Shown: in pieces, positions 33,911 to 43,512 of the stretch
Position numbering within the stretch: the stretch's first letter is position 1
Layout of the letters: the number at the start of each line of letters is the position of its first letter
The notes under the pieces: model-generated
Seen by the model: the letters and a program-made list of their open reading frames with translations, nothing else
Databases searched by the model: none
Told to the model about the DNA's origin: nothing
Made by a program: the position numbers and the translations under genes
Assembly (NCBI RefSeq): GCF_001563475.1
Contig: NZ_LPUT01000023.1
Coordinates: forward strand, 62,001 to 126,000
Source of the DNA: Sporosarcina sp. HYO08
GTDB taxonomy: Bacteria > Bacillota > Bacilli > Bacillales_A > Planococcaceae
DNA: 64,000 nt
Reading direction: 5' to 3'

Positions 33911-34257
33911 TTGAACTCCCACCCTTTGAATGATTTCTTACTCTCTATTATAAATAATGGAAATTTAATTTAAATAGACCTGGGATGTGAGTACTGCTCG
34001 GACTTTAGACGGAGTAGAACATGAACCATGCTAAATGAGACGAAGATGCTATTCATACCATATTGCGAAAACCCCATTCTCCCGTAAAAATTTCGTTTTC
34101 ATCATGGGCTTAGGCACCACTTGAGAGAGTGTGCGGGGGTGGATAGTTGTTGAAGAGTAGATGGGTGGCGGGCAATATGTTTATATATGCACTAGAGAGG
34201 TTCTCTGTAATTAAATAATTCCATGAATGACTTTTTTATCGCATTTTTAGTTGACGT
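33911..34257. other. Intergenic region without a gene
   Basis: It holds repeat copy C (34121-34200). Outside it, the minus strand has a short dead-end frame from near 34101 (MKTKFLRENGVFAIWYE then stop) that may be a gene-start remnant. Nothing else is seen. Confidence 0.5.
34121..34200 (+). repeat. 80-bp dispersed repeat, copy C
   Basis: It shares TTGAG, GTGTGCGGGGG and the right block GCGGGCAATATGTTTATATA with following TGCACTAG at the same distances as the other copies. The TATAAT seen in A and B is lost. Confidence 0.72.
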
Positions 34258-34896
34258 CTATTGTTTGCTGGCATCCATCAACCAAACATAGTCATTCATT
34301 TTTTCAAACGTCACTTGAAAGCCTGCTTCGGTAAATAAATCTCGTATGACTGGTATCGTCGTGTAATATTCGCGCTCTAAATCGTCTGCTACAACATGAA
34401 ACCCTCTTGCACGTTCTTTAGCAATTTGATCTTGCAGTGCTTGATCACTACTAAAGACTGTATCCGCAAAGATGATCTTGCCGCCTGTCGGTAACAGCTC
34501 CGCATACTTTTTTAGTGCGATTCCTTTTTCTTCGTTTGTCAAATGATGAAAGACATACGAACTTGTTACCGTATGGATTTGGAGACCATCCGTTTCAAAG
34601 TCTAAAAGATCCCCATCTTTAATTGGTATCGATGGAAAACGTTTTTGCGTTAACTGACGCGCAACACGATTCGGTTCGATCCCGATGACTTGATGGCCGG
34701 CATCAATTAATTTTGTTGTTAAGTTTCCTGTTCCCGTACCGAATTCGAGAACCGTTCCGATAACTTTCTGCGCAACCGCATTCAAAATCTCATCATACTT
34801 GTTAAACACATCACGGTATTCCGGATCTTCTCCAGCCACTGTTGCATCATAAACATGGATCCATTCATCAAAAATATCGATAAACTCCCTACCCAT
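34258..34896 (-). CDS. yrrT: YrrT-type class I SAM-dependent methyltransferase
   Basis: 212 residues; GGGGGAG precedes the ATG. Seen: MGREFIDIFDEWIHVYDATVAGEDPEYRDVF at the start, typical of YrrT, the SAM-binding VLEFGTGTGNLT (about 49-60), GIEPN (about 72-76) and FHHLTNEEK. Known: in Bacillus, YrrT is encoded with methionine-salvage and cysteine genes (mtnN, mccA, mccB) and probably methylates a small molecule. Here those neighbours are absent. It is monocistronic, below an array of five operator-like sites. Confidence 0.82.
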   Translation of the reverse strand: MGREFIDIFDEWIHVYDATVAGEDPEYRDVFNKYDEILNAVAQKVIGTVLEFGTGTGNLTTKLIDAGHQVIGIEPNRVARQLTQKRFPSIPIKDGDLLDFETDGLQIHTVTSSYVFHHLTNEEKGIALKKYAELLPTGGKIIFADTVFSSDQALQDQIAKERARGFHVVADDLEREYYTTIPVIRDLFTEAGFQVTFEKMNDYVWLMDASKQ

Positions 34897-35017
34897 TATG
34901 CATCTCCCCCTCTTCCAAACATACTATTCCGACTAATTTAATATGTTTTGGGCACGGGGATGCTAATTGTAAAAATGAGTAGCTTGTCCTTTGCCATTTC
35001 ATTTCACGGCCGACATC

Positions 35018-35173
35018 ACTTGCAATTTACAACCTTCATCACCACTTGCAATTTGCAACTTTCACATTGGCGTTACTTGCGGTTTACAACTAATTACAAT
35101 CATCGGATTAACCACATTGTCAATCATTTGTAAGTTGCAAGTTTAATTATTCTAACAATTGTAATATGCAAGT
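35018..35173. promoter_or_regulatory. Array of five operator-like sites upstream of yrrT
   Basis: Five 15-16 base copies of ACTTGCAATTTACAAC: three forward (35018-35033, 35044-35059, 35075-35090) and two inverted (35128-35142, 35159-35173). Each has two half-sites like TTGCAA and TTTACAA/TTGCAA. They lie between the 3' end of a marR gene and the start of yrrT. Inferred: binding sites for the adjacent MarR protein or another dimeric repressor. Confidence 0.6.
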
Positions 35174-35196
35174 ATTATAGAAAAGTGTACAGTCGT

Positions 35197-35604
35197 CTAA
35201 TCCCTGCGTATTTTTTCTTCGAATGCCAGCAAGGATCGTGAAATGATTTCCCGCTCAAATTCATTCATTGACCCCATCATTTGTTCAAGCTGCCTTAGTA
35301 TATTTTGATTGATTTGATCCGATTTTTTCTGTCCTTCTTCCGTTAATGATACGATGGAAATACGTCTGTCATTTTCATAAGGCACTTTTTTCACGAGCCC
35401 TTTCTTTTCCAATGTCCCCATCTGTCGCGAAAATGTCGTAATATCCATATCTACCGCAAACGCCACTTCTTGCATGGACGGATGATGCAGACGAGAAATT
35501 TCAAAAAGAATGGCACTTTGCACAACAGATAGTTCCCCGCTGCTTACACGGTGAATGCGCTGCATACTTTTTAATACATCATGGAAAATGTTCAGTTCCA
35601 GCAT
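35197..35604 (-). CDS. MarR family transcriptional regulator
   Basis: 135 residues; GGGGGAATC precedes the ATG. Seen: the winged helix with VQSAILFEISRLHHPSMQEVA, FAVDMDITTFSRQMGTLEKKGLV and the wing YENDRRISIVSLTEEG, flanked by N- and C-terminal dimerisation helices. Known: MarR dimers repress by binding short inverted repeats and release on ligand or oxidation. There is no Cys, so a thiol switch is excluded. The five repeated sites at 35018-35173 begin 24 bases below its stop and are its most obvious candidate targets. Confidence 0.88.
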   Translation of the reverse strand: MLELNIFHDVLKSMQRIHRVSSGELSVVQSAILFEISRLHHPSMQEVAFAVDMDITTFSRQMGTLEKKGLVKKVPYENDRRISIVSLTEEGQKKSDQINQNILRQLEQMMGSMNEFEREIISRSLLAFEEKIRRD

Positions 35605-35665
35605 GATTCCCCCAGCCCCCTAATCTTGCTATAAAAAATGCGCCTGTATGAAAGGCGCGTTTTTA

Positions 35666-36049
35666 TTATTCATATGAGATTTGATCATGATCTTGTAGTT
35701 GCACACTGTTTTTAAAATAGACCGTCGTACGGAGCCATAACTCATCGTCCACTTCCGTTTCCCACCGTTCGTCAGGAATGAGTTCAAATGGAATCATATA
35801 CGTTTCCTTTGATTTGATTAAACTAACCATTTCAAACGATTGTTTTGAAATGACCTCTTGACGATCCATAGATTGCCCTGGCAACTTGATGAGCTCCAGC
35901 TCAATTTGTTGGATACGCAATTCGCTATCCGGTCCCTCAATATAAATTTTACCCGACAAGTAATCTCCAAATGCGATGTTTGGCGCATCGACAATCGTAT
36001 CTACTTTAATCGGACCTTCTTCTATGCTAGATGAAAAACTATTCACCAT
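35666..36049 (-). CDS. Short Spo0M-like sporulation-control protein
   Basis: 127 residues from the ATG at 36049, with GGGAGGAA before it. Seen: the arrestin-like N-terminal half of Spo0M (IKVDTIVDAPNIAFGDYLSG, KIYIEGPDSELRIQQIELEL, YMIPFELIPDERW). Known: Spo0M is normally about 250 residues with two such halves; this protein ends after one. It stops at a clear TAA, followed within 20 bases by an inverted repeat, so it may be a natural short form. A role in sporulation is inferred from the family. Confidence 0.75.
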   Translation of the reverse strand: MVNSFSSSIEEGPIKVDTIVDAPNIAFGDYLSGKIYIEGPDSELRIQQIELELIKLPGQSMDRQEVISKQSFEMVSLIKSKETYMIPFELIPDERWETEVDDELWLRTTVYFKNSVQLQDHDQISYE

Positions 36050-36150
36050 ATTTATTCCTCCCAAATTCCACTACGTCAATAATATAAAGTATACCGTAAA
36101 TGCGAGAATAGAACAAAAAGCGCACGCACACACTGGCGTACGCTTTTTCA

Positions 36151-37344
36151 CTATTCGCGTAAATCATAATGCATCTCTTCATCCTTTTCGAACTTATTAT
36201 ATCTTATGCGGAAAAGTTTGAACAAATGCGATACAACCACTTTCACTAATGCATAACCCGGAATTCCTAAAATAACCCCCGCCACGCCGAACAATGAGCC
36301 AGCTGTTAATAACACAAAAATAATGGTAATCGGATGCGTGTGCAATGATTTTCCCATAATTTGCGGCGATATGATTTTCCCGTCTATTAATTGAACAATC
36401 GTCCATACGACGGCCAATTTAATGAGCATAAATGGCGAAGTCACAATGGCGATGATAACAGCCGGTGTAATCGCAATCAATGGGCCAAGATAAGGTACGA
36501 CACTCGTAAACATCGCAAGTACACCAAGCAATAATGCATAATCCATGCCAATGATTAAAAATCCGATTGATACCATGATGCCGATCGACATCGCGACAAA
36601 AATGAGTCCTTGAATATACGAACTAATTTGATGATCCGCATCTTTGAAAATGATTTCCGCATCATCCCGCAAGCGCGGCGGCAGCATACGGATGATCAGC
36701 TTCGGAAGTTTTTCGCCATCTTTCAACATATAAAAAAGTAAGAATGGAACCGTTACAATCGACAGAACGAAGCCCGTTAAAGCCGAAACGAAAGTCGTTA
36801 CACCGCTCGCGATTCCGCCAATCGTATCTGTTAAAAACTTCCCAATATTTTCTAGTCCCGAATCAAAAAAGCTATGCACATTAATATCTAATTCCTTGTA
36901 ATAAGATGAAAAAATGGAATTCCGTAAAAAATGATCTAAATTCAAAATCAATTGTTTAAAATACGTCGGAAACTCCTTGATCAAATTATTAAATTGTTCT
37001 TTTAAAAATGGCAGTACGAGTAGGACAAGCAGCGTGATGACCCCAATCGTACCAACGAAGATAATGAAAATCCCCCACACTCTTGGAATCTTCACCCGTT
37101 CTAATAGCCGCAAAATCGGCCGAAGCAAATAATAGGAAATCGTCGCAAGTATCACTGGCAAAACGACGGTCGAAAAAAAGATGCGAATCGGATAAAAAAT
37201 AAAAGATACCTGATTGTAAATAAGAATGATGAATCCGATTAAAAGAATCGATACGAGCACAAATAATGTATTTCGACCGCCCAAAAATGAAATCATATTC
37301 GATGTTTTGCCGTCTCCCCTTTTTCTTTCTTTGTTGGAATCCAT
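36151..37344 (-). CDS. AI-2E family transporter
   Basis: 397 residues; GGGAAG lies 5 bases before the ATG. Seen: about eight membrane segments with the family's layout: two N-terminal helices, an amphipathic region (about 110-180), and the conserved C-terminal block SYIQGLIFVAMSIGIMVSIG, VVPYLGPLIAITPAVIIAI, VQLIDGKIISPQIMGKSLHTHPITIIF. Known: this superfamily includes AI-2 exporters and Na+/H+ antiporters; Bacillus paralogues vary in role. It has a charged cytoplasmic tail ending in an acidic and basic stretch. Substrate unknown. Confidence 0.88.
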   Translation of the reverse strand: MDSNKERKRGDGKTSNMISFLGGRNTLFVLVSILLIGFIILIYNQVSFIFYPIRIFFSTVVLPVILATISYYLLRPILRLLERVKIPRVWGIFIIFVGTIGVITLLVLLVLPFLKEQFNNLIKEFPTYFKQLILNLDHFLRNSIFSSYYKELDINVHSFFDSGLENIGKFLTDTIGGIASGVTTFVSALTGFVLSIVTVPFLLFYMLKDGEKLPKLIIRMLPPRLRDDAEIIFKDADHQISSYIQGLIFVAMSIGIMVSIGFLIIGMDYALLLGVLAMFTSVVPYLGPLIAITPAVIIAIVTSPFMLIKLAVVWTIVQLIDGKIISPQIMGKSLHTHPITIIFVLLTAGSLFGVAGVILGIPGYALVKVVVSHLFKLFRIRYNKFEKDEEMHYDLRE

Positions 37345-37414
37345 TTCAACTTCCCTTCTCCCTAAAAAACTGAACTAGGATCAAATTTTTGTCTAGCGAT
37401 TGTCTACCTACCGG

Positions 37415-38368
37415 TTAATCCAGCTTCATATTTAAAAATTTTTCTAATTGCCCCCGATTTTTCTCACGATCAATTTCGATAACAGATCCCGCATGTGGAT
37501 AATATTTAAATGCATAAGATCCCTCCACAGGAATCGTCATGGTCGAAATATTCGCCCCTTTTTTCAATAACAAGGAGAATGCGTACGAAATTTCGTCCTT
37601 CGACGTAATGTCGGTTTGGATATACCCAGAAAGCGCTCCGACGAGTTTCGGAATTTGCAGCACCGTCCCTGGTTTCATCGCCTCATCTTTAATCGCCTTT
37701 ATGACTTCTTGCTGACGCGCGACACGCCCGAAATCTCCTTCTGCATCTGCTCGAAAACGTGCATACCCAAGTAACTCTTTTCCATTTAACCGCTTTTTAC
37801 CTGGCAGTAGCGTAACCCCTATTTTCTCGGACATTTCTTTTTTCACATCAATCTCTACACCTTTTGGAAAAGTAATGTCGACAATCGATTCAAAATTGTC
37901 AAAGTCAACAATTGCATAATGGTGGATCGGTACCCCAAACATGCCTGTAATCGTATCCTTTATCGTTTGTACGCGTCCTAAATAATAAGCAGTATTAAGT
38001 TTATATGGCTTGTACCCGGGAATATCTGCATAAATATCACGCATAAAAGAAACGACACGCATGTCCCCTGCATGCTTATCCCATGACAACACCATCATTG
38101 TATCGGTCCGATATCGGCCGCTGCCATCATTATCAATCCCAAGCAATAGATAATTTTCAATAGACGTATAATTTGGATCTATCGCATCTCCTTTAAAAGA
38201 TCCTGGATCGATCACATTTCCTTTTGCCATCGATTTCCCTTCTTGATATTGGAAATAACAAAAGAATCCAATGCCTACAAAGCAAAGTGTTGTAAATAAC
38301 ATGATGACTCTACCGATGCGAAGCTTTTTTCTTCTTCTTCTAGTAGGCCGTTCGTAATGATCTTCCAT
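37415..38368 (-). CDS. LCP (LytR-CpsA-Psr) family cell-wall glycopolymer ligase
   Basis: 317 residues from the ATG at 38368, with GGAGG 7 bases before. Seen: a very basic cytoplasmic N-terminus (RRRRKKLR), one membrane helix (about 20-38), and the LCP catalytic domain with NYLLLGIDNDGSGRYRTDTM, MRVVSFMRDIY, KLNTAYYLG and GYARFRADAEGDFGRVARQQ, whose Arg and Asp residues bind the pyrophosphate. Known: LCP enzymes transfer teichoic acids or other polymers from undecaprenyl carriers to peptidoglycan. Length is normal. Confidence 0.92.
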   Translation of the reverse strand: MEDHYERPTRRRRKKLRIGRVIMLFTTLCFVGIGFFCYFQYQEGKSMAKGNVIDPGSFKGDAIDPNYTSIENYLLLGIDNDGSGRYRTDTMMVLSWDKHAGDMRVVSFMRDIYADIPGYKPYKLNTAYYLGRVQTIKDTITGMFGVPIHHYAIVDFDNFESIVDITFPKGVEIDVKKEMSEKIGVTLLPGKKRLNGKELLGYARFRADAEGDFGRVARQQEVIKAIKDEAMKPGTVLQIPKLVGALSGYIQTDITSKDEISYAFSLLLKKGANISTMTIPVEGSYAFKYYPHAGSVIEIDREKNRGQLEKFLNMKLD

Positions 38369-38539
38369 TTGTATTCCTCCAAAAATGAATCTCTTCACTT
38401 AAGACGTACATGAAGAGTCTTGGTTGCATGTGTTCATTATAACCATTTTATATCCCTGTTGAAACTGAGATACATCGAAGCTCCATTTTGAACTTCTAAT
38501 GACCCAGGACTTTTCCCCAGTTCATTTAAAAACCGCCTG

Positions 38540-38548
38540 CATATGATA
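38540..38548 (+). promoter_or_regulatory. Possible SigK-like -10 element
   Basis: CATATGATA fits the SigK -10 consensus CATAnnnTA and lies 34 bases above the YjcZ-type ATG. No matching -35 AC at the right distance is clear, so this is weak. Confidence 0.3.
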
Positions 38549-38581
38549 CAAATAGATTTAGAAGGAAAGGCGGTGCTACGC

Positions 38582-38686
38582 ATGGGCTATGAATGTGGAG
38601 AAGGTAGAGGCTATAACGCTTCTTTCGCTTTGATTGTTGTTCTGTTTATCCTACTTATTATCATCGGGGCTAGCTTCGTATACTAA
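38582..38686 (+). CDS. YjcZ family sporulation protein (34 aa)
   Basis: 34 residues: MGYECGEGRGYNASFALIVV, then LFILLIIIGASFVY. Seen: a Gly/Tyr-rich N-terminus and one hydrophobic helix that ends the protein, exactly the YjcZ layout (FALIVVLFILLIIxGAS is the family core). GGAAAGGCGGTG precedes the ATG. Known: YjcZ-type peptides are made in sporulating cells and are usually present in several copies per genome. It supports assignment of the organism to spore formers. Confidence 0.85.
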   Translation: MGYECGEGRGYNASFALIVVLFILLIIIGASFVY

Positions 38687-38835
38687 TCAAAGAAGTTCTA
38701 TTTCATCATAACCGCTCATTGCCTCACCTTTTAAAGTAGAAAATCGTGGACCGTCTGGAAAGCAATCACCTTTCCATGACGGTCTTTTAAATATGTTATA
38801 ATGAATCTATTTAATAATGAAAGGCGTTGGTGATC

Positions 38836-39363
38836 ATGGCAAGTCAACTTGAAAAAGCAGCATTTGCGGGCGGATGTTTTTGGTGTATGGTGAAACCGTT
38901 TAAAGAATGGGATGGCATTCATGATGTCGTCTCTGGTTATATGGGCGGTCATTTAGAAAATCCTACCTATGAAGATGTAAAAAAAGGCGATTCAGGACAT
39001 TTGGAAGTCGTGGAAATTACGTTTGATCCTTCCATTTTTACATATGATCAATTACTCGAAATTTATTGGCAGCAAATTGATCCGACCGATTCAGAAGGAC
39101 AATTCCACGATCGCGGCCATTCGTATACGACGGCTATTTTTTACTATACAGAGGAGCAAGGTCAATTGGCAGAAGCTTCAAAAGAAAAACTTGCGGCAAG
39201 CGGCATTTTCAACAAGCCAATCGTCACACCTATTCGACCGGCAGAAACGTTTTACCGAGCAGAAGAATATCACCAAGATTATTATTTGAAAGACAAGGAA
39301 TATTACGAAGCCGACCGTGCAAAATCCGGACGAGATGAATTTATTAACAAACATTGGGCGTGA
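38836..39363 (+). CDS. msrA: Peptide methionine sulfoxide reductase A
   Basis: 175 residues from the ATG at 38836; TTG and GTG codons just upstream are in frame but too close to AAAGGCG. Seen: the active-site GCFWC (13-17, catalytic Cys14), GYMGGHLENPTYEDV, GHLEVVEITFDP, and FHDRGHSYTTAIFYYT. Known: it reduces the S-epimer of methionine sulfoxide in proteins. There is no MsrB domain fusion. It is monocistronic, with its own terminator shared with the convergent transporter gene. Confidence 0.95.
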   Translation: MASQLEKAAFAGGCFWCMVKPFKEWDGIHDVVSGYMGGHLENPTYEDVKKGDSGHLEVVEITFDPSIFTYDQLLEIYWQQIDPTDSEGQFHDRGHSYTTAIFYYTEEQGQLAEASKEKLAASGIFNKPIVTPIRPAETFYRAEEYHQDYYLKDKEYYEADRAKSGRDEFINKHWA

Positions 39364-39404
39364 AAAAAGAGAGATTGGAAGTGACATTCCAACCTCTCTT
39401 TTTC
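39363..39404. terminator. Bidirectional terminator, msrA / CynX-type transporter
   Basis: Near-perfect 18-bp stem (39363-39380 with 39387-39403) with A and T flanks between convergent genes. Confidence 0.9.
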
Positions 39405-40590
39405 ATGTCTTCTTATCGCCAATTAAAAATGTCAGGATAAACATGCCCATATAGAGCATCAACATAATGCCAAATGTATAGTGATGATTCGCCGTCCAGT
39501 CATAGACGAGTGCAATAATGAGTGGTAACAGTCCCCCAATGATGAAACCGCCTGTCTGCATCATCGCTGTCCAAGCATTCGTTTCATCCGCCGTATCAGT
39601 TTCATCTAACGGTAATAGTAACGCGATCGGAAACAGACCACCAAGCGGAATGCCCATGAAAACGGCGCCGACCCACATGAGTGCATGAATTCCGGTCCAG
39701 AAAAGCACAATCGACACGATACCCGACAGCACCATAAAGAGTAACCAGGTTTTACGCGCCGGAAAACGTTCCATCAGTAACGGCAAACCAATATTCAAGA
39801 AAATTTGAACCGTTGTCATCACACTTAACAGCGTTCCCGCCTCGAGCAACGTCATACCCGACGAAATCGCAATCGGTGCTAACCACGTAATAATCGAAAA
39901 GAAAGCGGATGACTGAAGCCCGAAAAACAAAAGAAACAGCCAAGCTTTGTTAGATTTCCACGGAGAGCTTGCTTTTTTTCGTTCTGCTTTTACAATAGCT
40001 TGTGACTGCTCTTGGACGACAACTTGGTCTTTCATGGCCAAAAACCACGAAAGTAATCCAATGACCGCAAGCACCGCCCAAATGCTTAACGCAAATCGGT
40101 ACGAATTCGACCACTCAAAAAAGACCGCCGTTAGCCCCGCACTCACGGCTGACCCAACCCCCATACCAAATGAATACACCCCAATGAGCGAAGCCGCCCG
40201 ATCTGGAAAGTTTTGCTTAATCATCGCCGAAATTAACGGACCCATGATGGCAATAATAATCCCGACAAGAAAAGCCGTCCCGATGAGGATCGCAAAGCCC
40301 GAAATGCTTCTGAAAGCTGTCGTTACACCTAACAGAATAATCATCAGATACATCGTTTTCTTGAGGCCAATCCGACGATGAAACACAGGCGCCAATGTCG
40401 CAAAAATCCCCATGCAAATGACAGGAACAGCTGTCAATAAACTGACTTGTGCATTCGATAATGTTAGCTGTTCACGGATCGTTTCCAACATAGGCCCAAT
40501 CGATGTAATCGCTGGCCGCATATTCATCGACAATGCAAAAATAGCGAAAATAATCAACAGCCGATTTTGTGTTTGGGTTTGTTCAGACAT
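39403..40590 (-). CDS. CynX/NimT family MFS transporter
   Basis: 395 residues. Seen: twelve membrane segments with the family's opening SMNMRPAITSIGPMLETIRE, LLTAVPVICMGIFATLAPVFHRRIGLKK (motif A region) and FGLQSSAFFSIITWLAPIAI at TM7. Known: this branch includes cyanate (CynX) and 2-nitroimidazole (NimT) transporters; most members are uncharacterised. The upstream region (40591-40680) has TTGTAAATGTACAAG, distantly like the sites above yrrT, but that similarity is weak. Confidence 0.85.
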   Translation of the reverse strand: MSEQTQTQNRLLIIFAIFALSMNMRPAITSIGPMLETIREQLTLSNAQVSLLTAVPVICMGIFATLAPVFHRRIGLKKTMYLMIILLGVTTAFRSISGFAILIGTAFLVGIIIAIMGPLISAMIKQNFPDRAASLIGVYSFGMGVGSAVSAGLTAVFFEWSNSYRFALSIWAVLAVIGLLSWFLAMKDQVVVQEQSQAIVKAERKKASSPWKSNKAWLFLLFFGLQSSAFFSIITWLAPIAISSGMTLLEAGTLLSVMTTVQIFLNIGLPLLMERFPARKTWLLFMVLSGIVSIVLFWTGIHALMWVGAVFMGIPLGGLFPIALLLPLDETDTADETNAWTAMMQTGGFIIGGLLPLIIALVYDWTANHHYTFGIMLMLYMGMFILTFLIGDKKT

Positions 40591-40807
40591 GATTTAATTC
40601 CTACTTTCCAAATTGCAAATAACCTTACCTATTGTAAATGTACAAGCACTTACTTGTATATAGTTTCGCTCAATTTATTTGTTGCCTCTTCCCTTCTCTA
40701 CTTACAATCCGCTCCAAGATTCTTAGTCCATCAAATGCGGATCGACTCAATAGCATTGATTCTCTAATTCTACTTCCTATTTTATATATTTACAAAGTTA
40801 CCATTAA

Positions 40808-40838
40808 GTGTTAACCTTTAAAGCATATTGGTTAACAC
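40808..40838 (+). promoter_or_regulatory. BirA-type biotin operator
   Basis: A perfect 9-bp inverted repeat GTGTTAACC and GGTTAACAC, separated by 13 bases, 26 bases above the bioD start. It matches the BirA box of Firmicutes biotin operons. Known: biotinyl-AMP-bound BirA represses there. Confidence 0.88.
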
Positions 40839-40863
40839 AAGTTAAGCAAGGAGGAAAAAGCTG

Positions 40864-41556
40864 ATGACACAACATTTTTGGGTTGTGGGGACAGATACAG
40901 ATGTCGGGAAAACAATTATCACTACATACTTCATGCGGTATCTTCAGGCGCAAGGTAAAAATGTTCTTCCCTATAAACCTGTACAAACAGGCATCATCAG
41001 AGACACTTCGCGTTCTTATTACGGCGATACGAATTTTTATCAATCGTTCACTGAAAAAGAATTCGTTACAGAACATTTGAATAGTTATTCTTTTCCGGAG
41101 CCAGCATCCCCTCATTATGCGGCACGCTTAGTCGGTACAACTATTCAACAGAATGTCATTTTGGAAAAAATTCAACAGTTAACCTCACTGTATGACCATG
41201 TCATTTGCGAAGGCGCGGGCGGATTATTCGTTCCGTTGGATTCAGAGCGCAATGTGCAATTGATCGATCTGATTCAGGAATCACAGCTGCCTGTCGTACT
41301 CGTTGCCCGCACGACAGTCGGCACGATCAACCATACGCTATTGTCGATTGAAGCATTGACAAGCAGAAAGATCCCGATTGCGGGTCTTGTATTGAATGCT
41401 TTTGAAGGGTCCGAAACAGAAAAAGACAATATCCAAACGATTCAAGAGCTGACAAAATTGCCGATTCTCGTCTTCCCTCGCTTAACAACTGTAGCGGAGT
41501 TAAAAGAGGTACGAGTAGAAAACAAAGAATTTTTTGAAAGGTTGTTACCGACATGA
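40864..41556 (+). CDS. bioD: Dethiobiotin synthetase
   Basis: 230 residues; AAGGAGGAAAAAGCTG precedes the ATG. Seen: the P-loop GTDTDVGKT (9-17), [20 protein letters not shown] and [14 protein letters not shown]. Known: it closes the ureido ring of biotin from 7,8-diaminopelargonate, CO2 and ATP. It is the first gene of the operon bioD-bioA-bioY-bioB under a BirA-type operator; its TGA overlaps the bioA ATG (ATGA). Confidence 0.95.
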   Translation: MTQHFWVVGTDTDVGKTIITTYFMRYLQAQGKNVLPYKPVQTGIIRDTSRSYYGDTNFYQSFTEKEFVTEHLNSYSFPEPASPHYAARLVGTTIQQNVILEKIQQLTSLYDHVICEGAGGLFVPLDSERNVQLIDLIQESQLPVVLVARTTVGTINHTLLSIEALTSRKIPIAGLVLNAFEGSETEKDNIQTIQELTKLPILVFPRLTTVAELKEVRVENKEFFERLLPT

Positions 41557-42932
41557 ACACAATGCTTTCAGATTTACAAAGAAGAGATTTAAACCACGTG
41601 TGGCATCCTTGTTCTCAGATGAAAGATTACGAGGATTTTCCACCGATCGTCATTAAAAATGGAAAAGGCATTTATCTAACGGATGAAAATGGCAAGCAGT
41701 ATATGGATGCCGTGTCTTCTTGGTGGGTGAATTTATTTGGACATGCAAATGAACGCATTAGCACCGCCCTAGCCGAGCAAGCGCTTCAATTAGAACATGT
41801 CATCTTTGCGAACTTCACACATGAGCCGGCTGTTTTATTAGCCGAAAAATTGGTGGAACATACGCCGGACGGTTTGGAGAAAGTGTTTTTTGCAGATAGC
41901 GGATCAGCCGCCATCGAAATTGCATTGAAAATGAGTTTTCAATACCATCAGCAAAAAAACAAGCCCAATAAAAAACGTTTTCTTGCTTTAACAGATGCCT
42001 ATCACGGTGAAACGCTTGGTGCACTTTCGGTCGGCGGCGTCGGTCTATATAATGAAGTCTTTCAACCGCTTTTGTTAGACACTGTACGTGCACAAGGTCC
42101 TGATTGCTTCAGATGTCCATTTAACGAGAACCCGGAAAGTTGCAGTGCTCCTTGTCTTTCATTCGTTGAAGAAAAATTAAAAGTGCATCACGAAGAAATT
42201 GCCGCGATTATTATCGAACCGTTAATCCAAGCAGCTGCGGGAATGAAAATGTATCCGCCGACGTATGTGAAGCAGTTAAAAGCGCTATGCGAACAGTACG
42301 ATGTTCACTTGATCGCAGACGAAGTCGCGGTAGGGTTTGGTCGGACAGGTACGATGTTTGCGTGTGAACAAGCGAAGATTACTCCGGATTTTATGTGCTT
42401 ATCGAAAGGATTAACAGGCGGTTACTTGCCGCTATCGGTCGTCTTAACGACAGATGATGTGTATGAGGCGTTTTACGATGACTATGAAACGATGAAAGCA
42501 TTTTTACATTCGCACAGCTACACAGGAAACCCTTTAGCATGCCGGGTCGCACTAGAAGTTCTGAAGATTTTTGAAGACGACAATTATATAGAAGCAATTG
42601 GATTGAAAAGTGCCTATATGCGGGAAATTGCTACAGAAGTATTCGAAGATCATCCGTATGTCGGCGAATACCGACAAGTGGGGATGGTTGGAGCGATCGA
42701 ACTTGTGAAAGACAAAGTGACAAAAGAGCCTTTCCCGAGCAGTGACCGTGTCGGGTATCACATTTACAAAATCGCTTTAGAAAATGGCTTATTGTTACGA
42801 CCATTAGGAAACGTCCTCTATTTCATGCCGCCTTATGTCATTACAAAAGAAGAAATGGAGAAAATGATTTCCATTACAAATGAAGCGATTCAACAATATT
42901 TCGAAACTGCAGAGGTGATGGTCGTTGAGTAG
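41553..42932 (+). CDS. bioA: Adenosylmethionine-8-amino-7-oxononanoate aminotransferase
   Basis: 459 residues. Seen: class III aminotransferase features: [17 protein letters not shown] at the start (typical BioA), [62 protein letters not shown] and the PLP-lysine region [14 protein letters not shown]. Known: it makes 7,8-diaminopelargonate using SAM or lysine as amino donor. It overlaps bioD by 4 bases and bioY by 8 bases. No bioF, bioH or bioW is in this cluster. Confidence 0.95.
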   Translation: MNTMLSDLQRRDLNHVWHPCSQMKDYEDFPPIVIKNGKGIYLTDENGKQYMDAVSSWWVNLFGHANERISTALAEQALQLEHVIFANFTHEPAVLLAEKLVEHTPDGLEKVFFADSGSAAIEIALKMSFQYHQQKNKPNKKRFLALTDAYHGETLGALSVGGVGLYNEVFQPLLLDTVRAQGPDCFRCPFNENPESCSAPCLSFVEEKLKVHHEEIAAIIIEPLIQAAAGMKMYPPTYVKQLKALCEQYDVHLIADEVAVGFGRTGTMFACEQAKITPDFMCLSKGLTGGYLPLSVVLTTDDVYEAFYDDYETMKAFLHSHSYTGNPLACRVALEVLKIFEDDNYIEAIGLKSAYMREIATEVFEDHPYVGEYRQVGMVGAIELVKDKVTKEPFPSSDRVGYHIYKIALENGLLLRPLGNVLYFMPPYVITKEEMEKMISITNEAIQQYFETAEVMVVE

Positions 42933-43512
42933 ACACGCAACTTTTTCTTTGGTCACTGTCTCTTTATTCGCAGCGTTAACTGCAGTCGGTGCCTTCATTA
43001 AAATTCCATTGCCCTATGTTCCCTTTACATTACAAATTTTATTTACTTTTATGGCGGGCAGTTTACTGGGCAGTAAAAAAGGGATGCAAAGTCAATTGGT
43101 CTATGTCGCGATTGGGTTGGCGGGCCTCCCTGTCTTTACACAGGGTGGTGGCATTGGCTATGTGTTGCAGCCGACATTCGGGTATTTAATTGGCTTTATC
43201 GCGGCGGCGTTTGTCGTCGGTCGGATCATTGAGCGCATTCAAAGTCCGAAGACGCATCATTTTGTGATCGCCAATCTTACGGGTTTGTTCGTCGTTTACT
43301 TAATCGGCGTTCCGTATCTTTATCTGGCGCTCAATCTATGGCTAGGTGTTCCAAGCAGCTGGGCACATATCATCATGATTGGTTTTGTGTACAGCGTTGG
43401 CGGCGACATAGTCATTTCCGTACTGACGGGGATCCTCGCGACTCGCTTATATAAAGCAGTTTTTTCCATTCGAAATAACCAAATTGAACTGACAAGGGAG
43501 AGTATACGATGA
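42925..43512 (+). CDS. bioY: Biotin transporter BioY (S component)
   Basis: 195 residues from a TTG start supported by GAGGTGA about 7 bases upstream. Seen: six membrane segments and the BioY hallmarks [61 protein letters not shown]. Known: BioY is the substrate-binding membrane protein of biotin ECF transporters. Placing uptake inside the synthesis operon puts both under the same repressor. Confidence 0.95.
   Translation: MSRHATFSLVTVSLFAALTAVGAFIKIPLPYVPFTLQILFTFMAGSLLGSKKGMQSQLVYVAIGLAGLPVFTQGGGIGYVLQPTFGYLIGFIAAAFVVGRIIERIQSPKTHHFVIANLTGLFVVYLIGVPYLYLALNLWLGVPSSWAHIIMIGFVYSVGGDIVISVLTGILATRLYKAVFSIRNNQIELTRESIR

Noticed and set aside
35018-35173. CRISPR-like array
   Set aside because: Repeats are only 15-16 bases, vary in sequence, occur in both orientations and have uneven spacing; no cas genes are nearby.
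40591-40680. Further members of the yrrT operator-like sites upstream of the CynX-type gene
   Set aside because: TTGTAAATGTACAAG matches only half of the consensus and no second copy follows.
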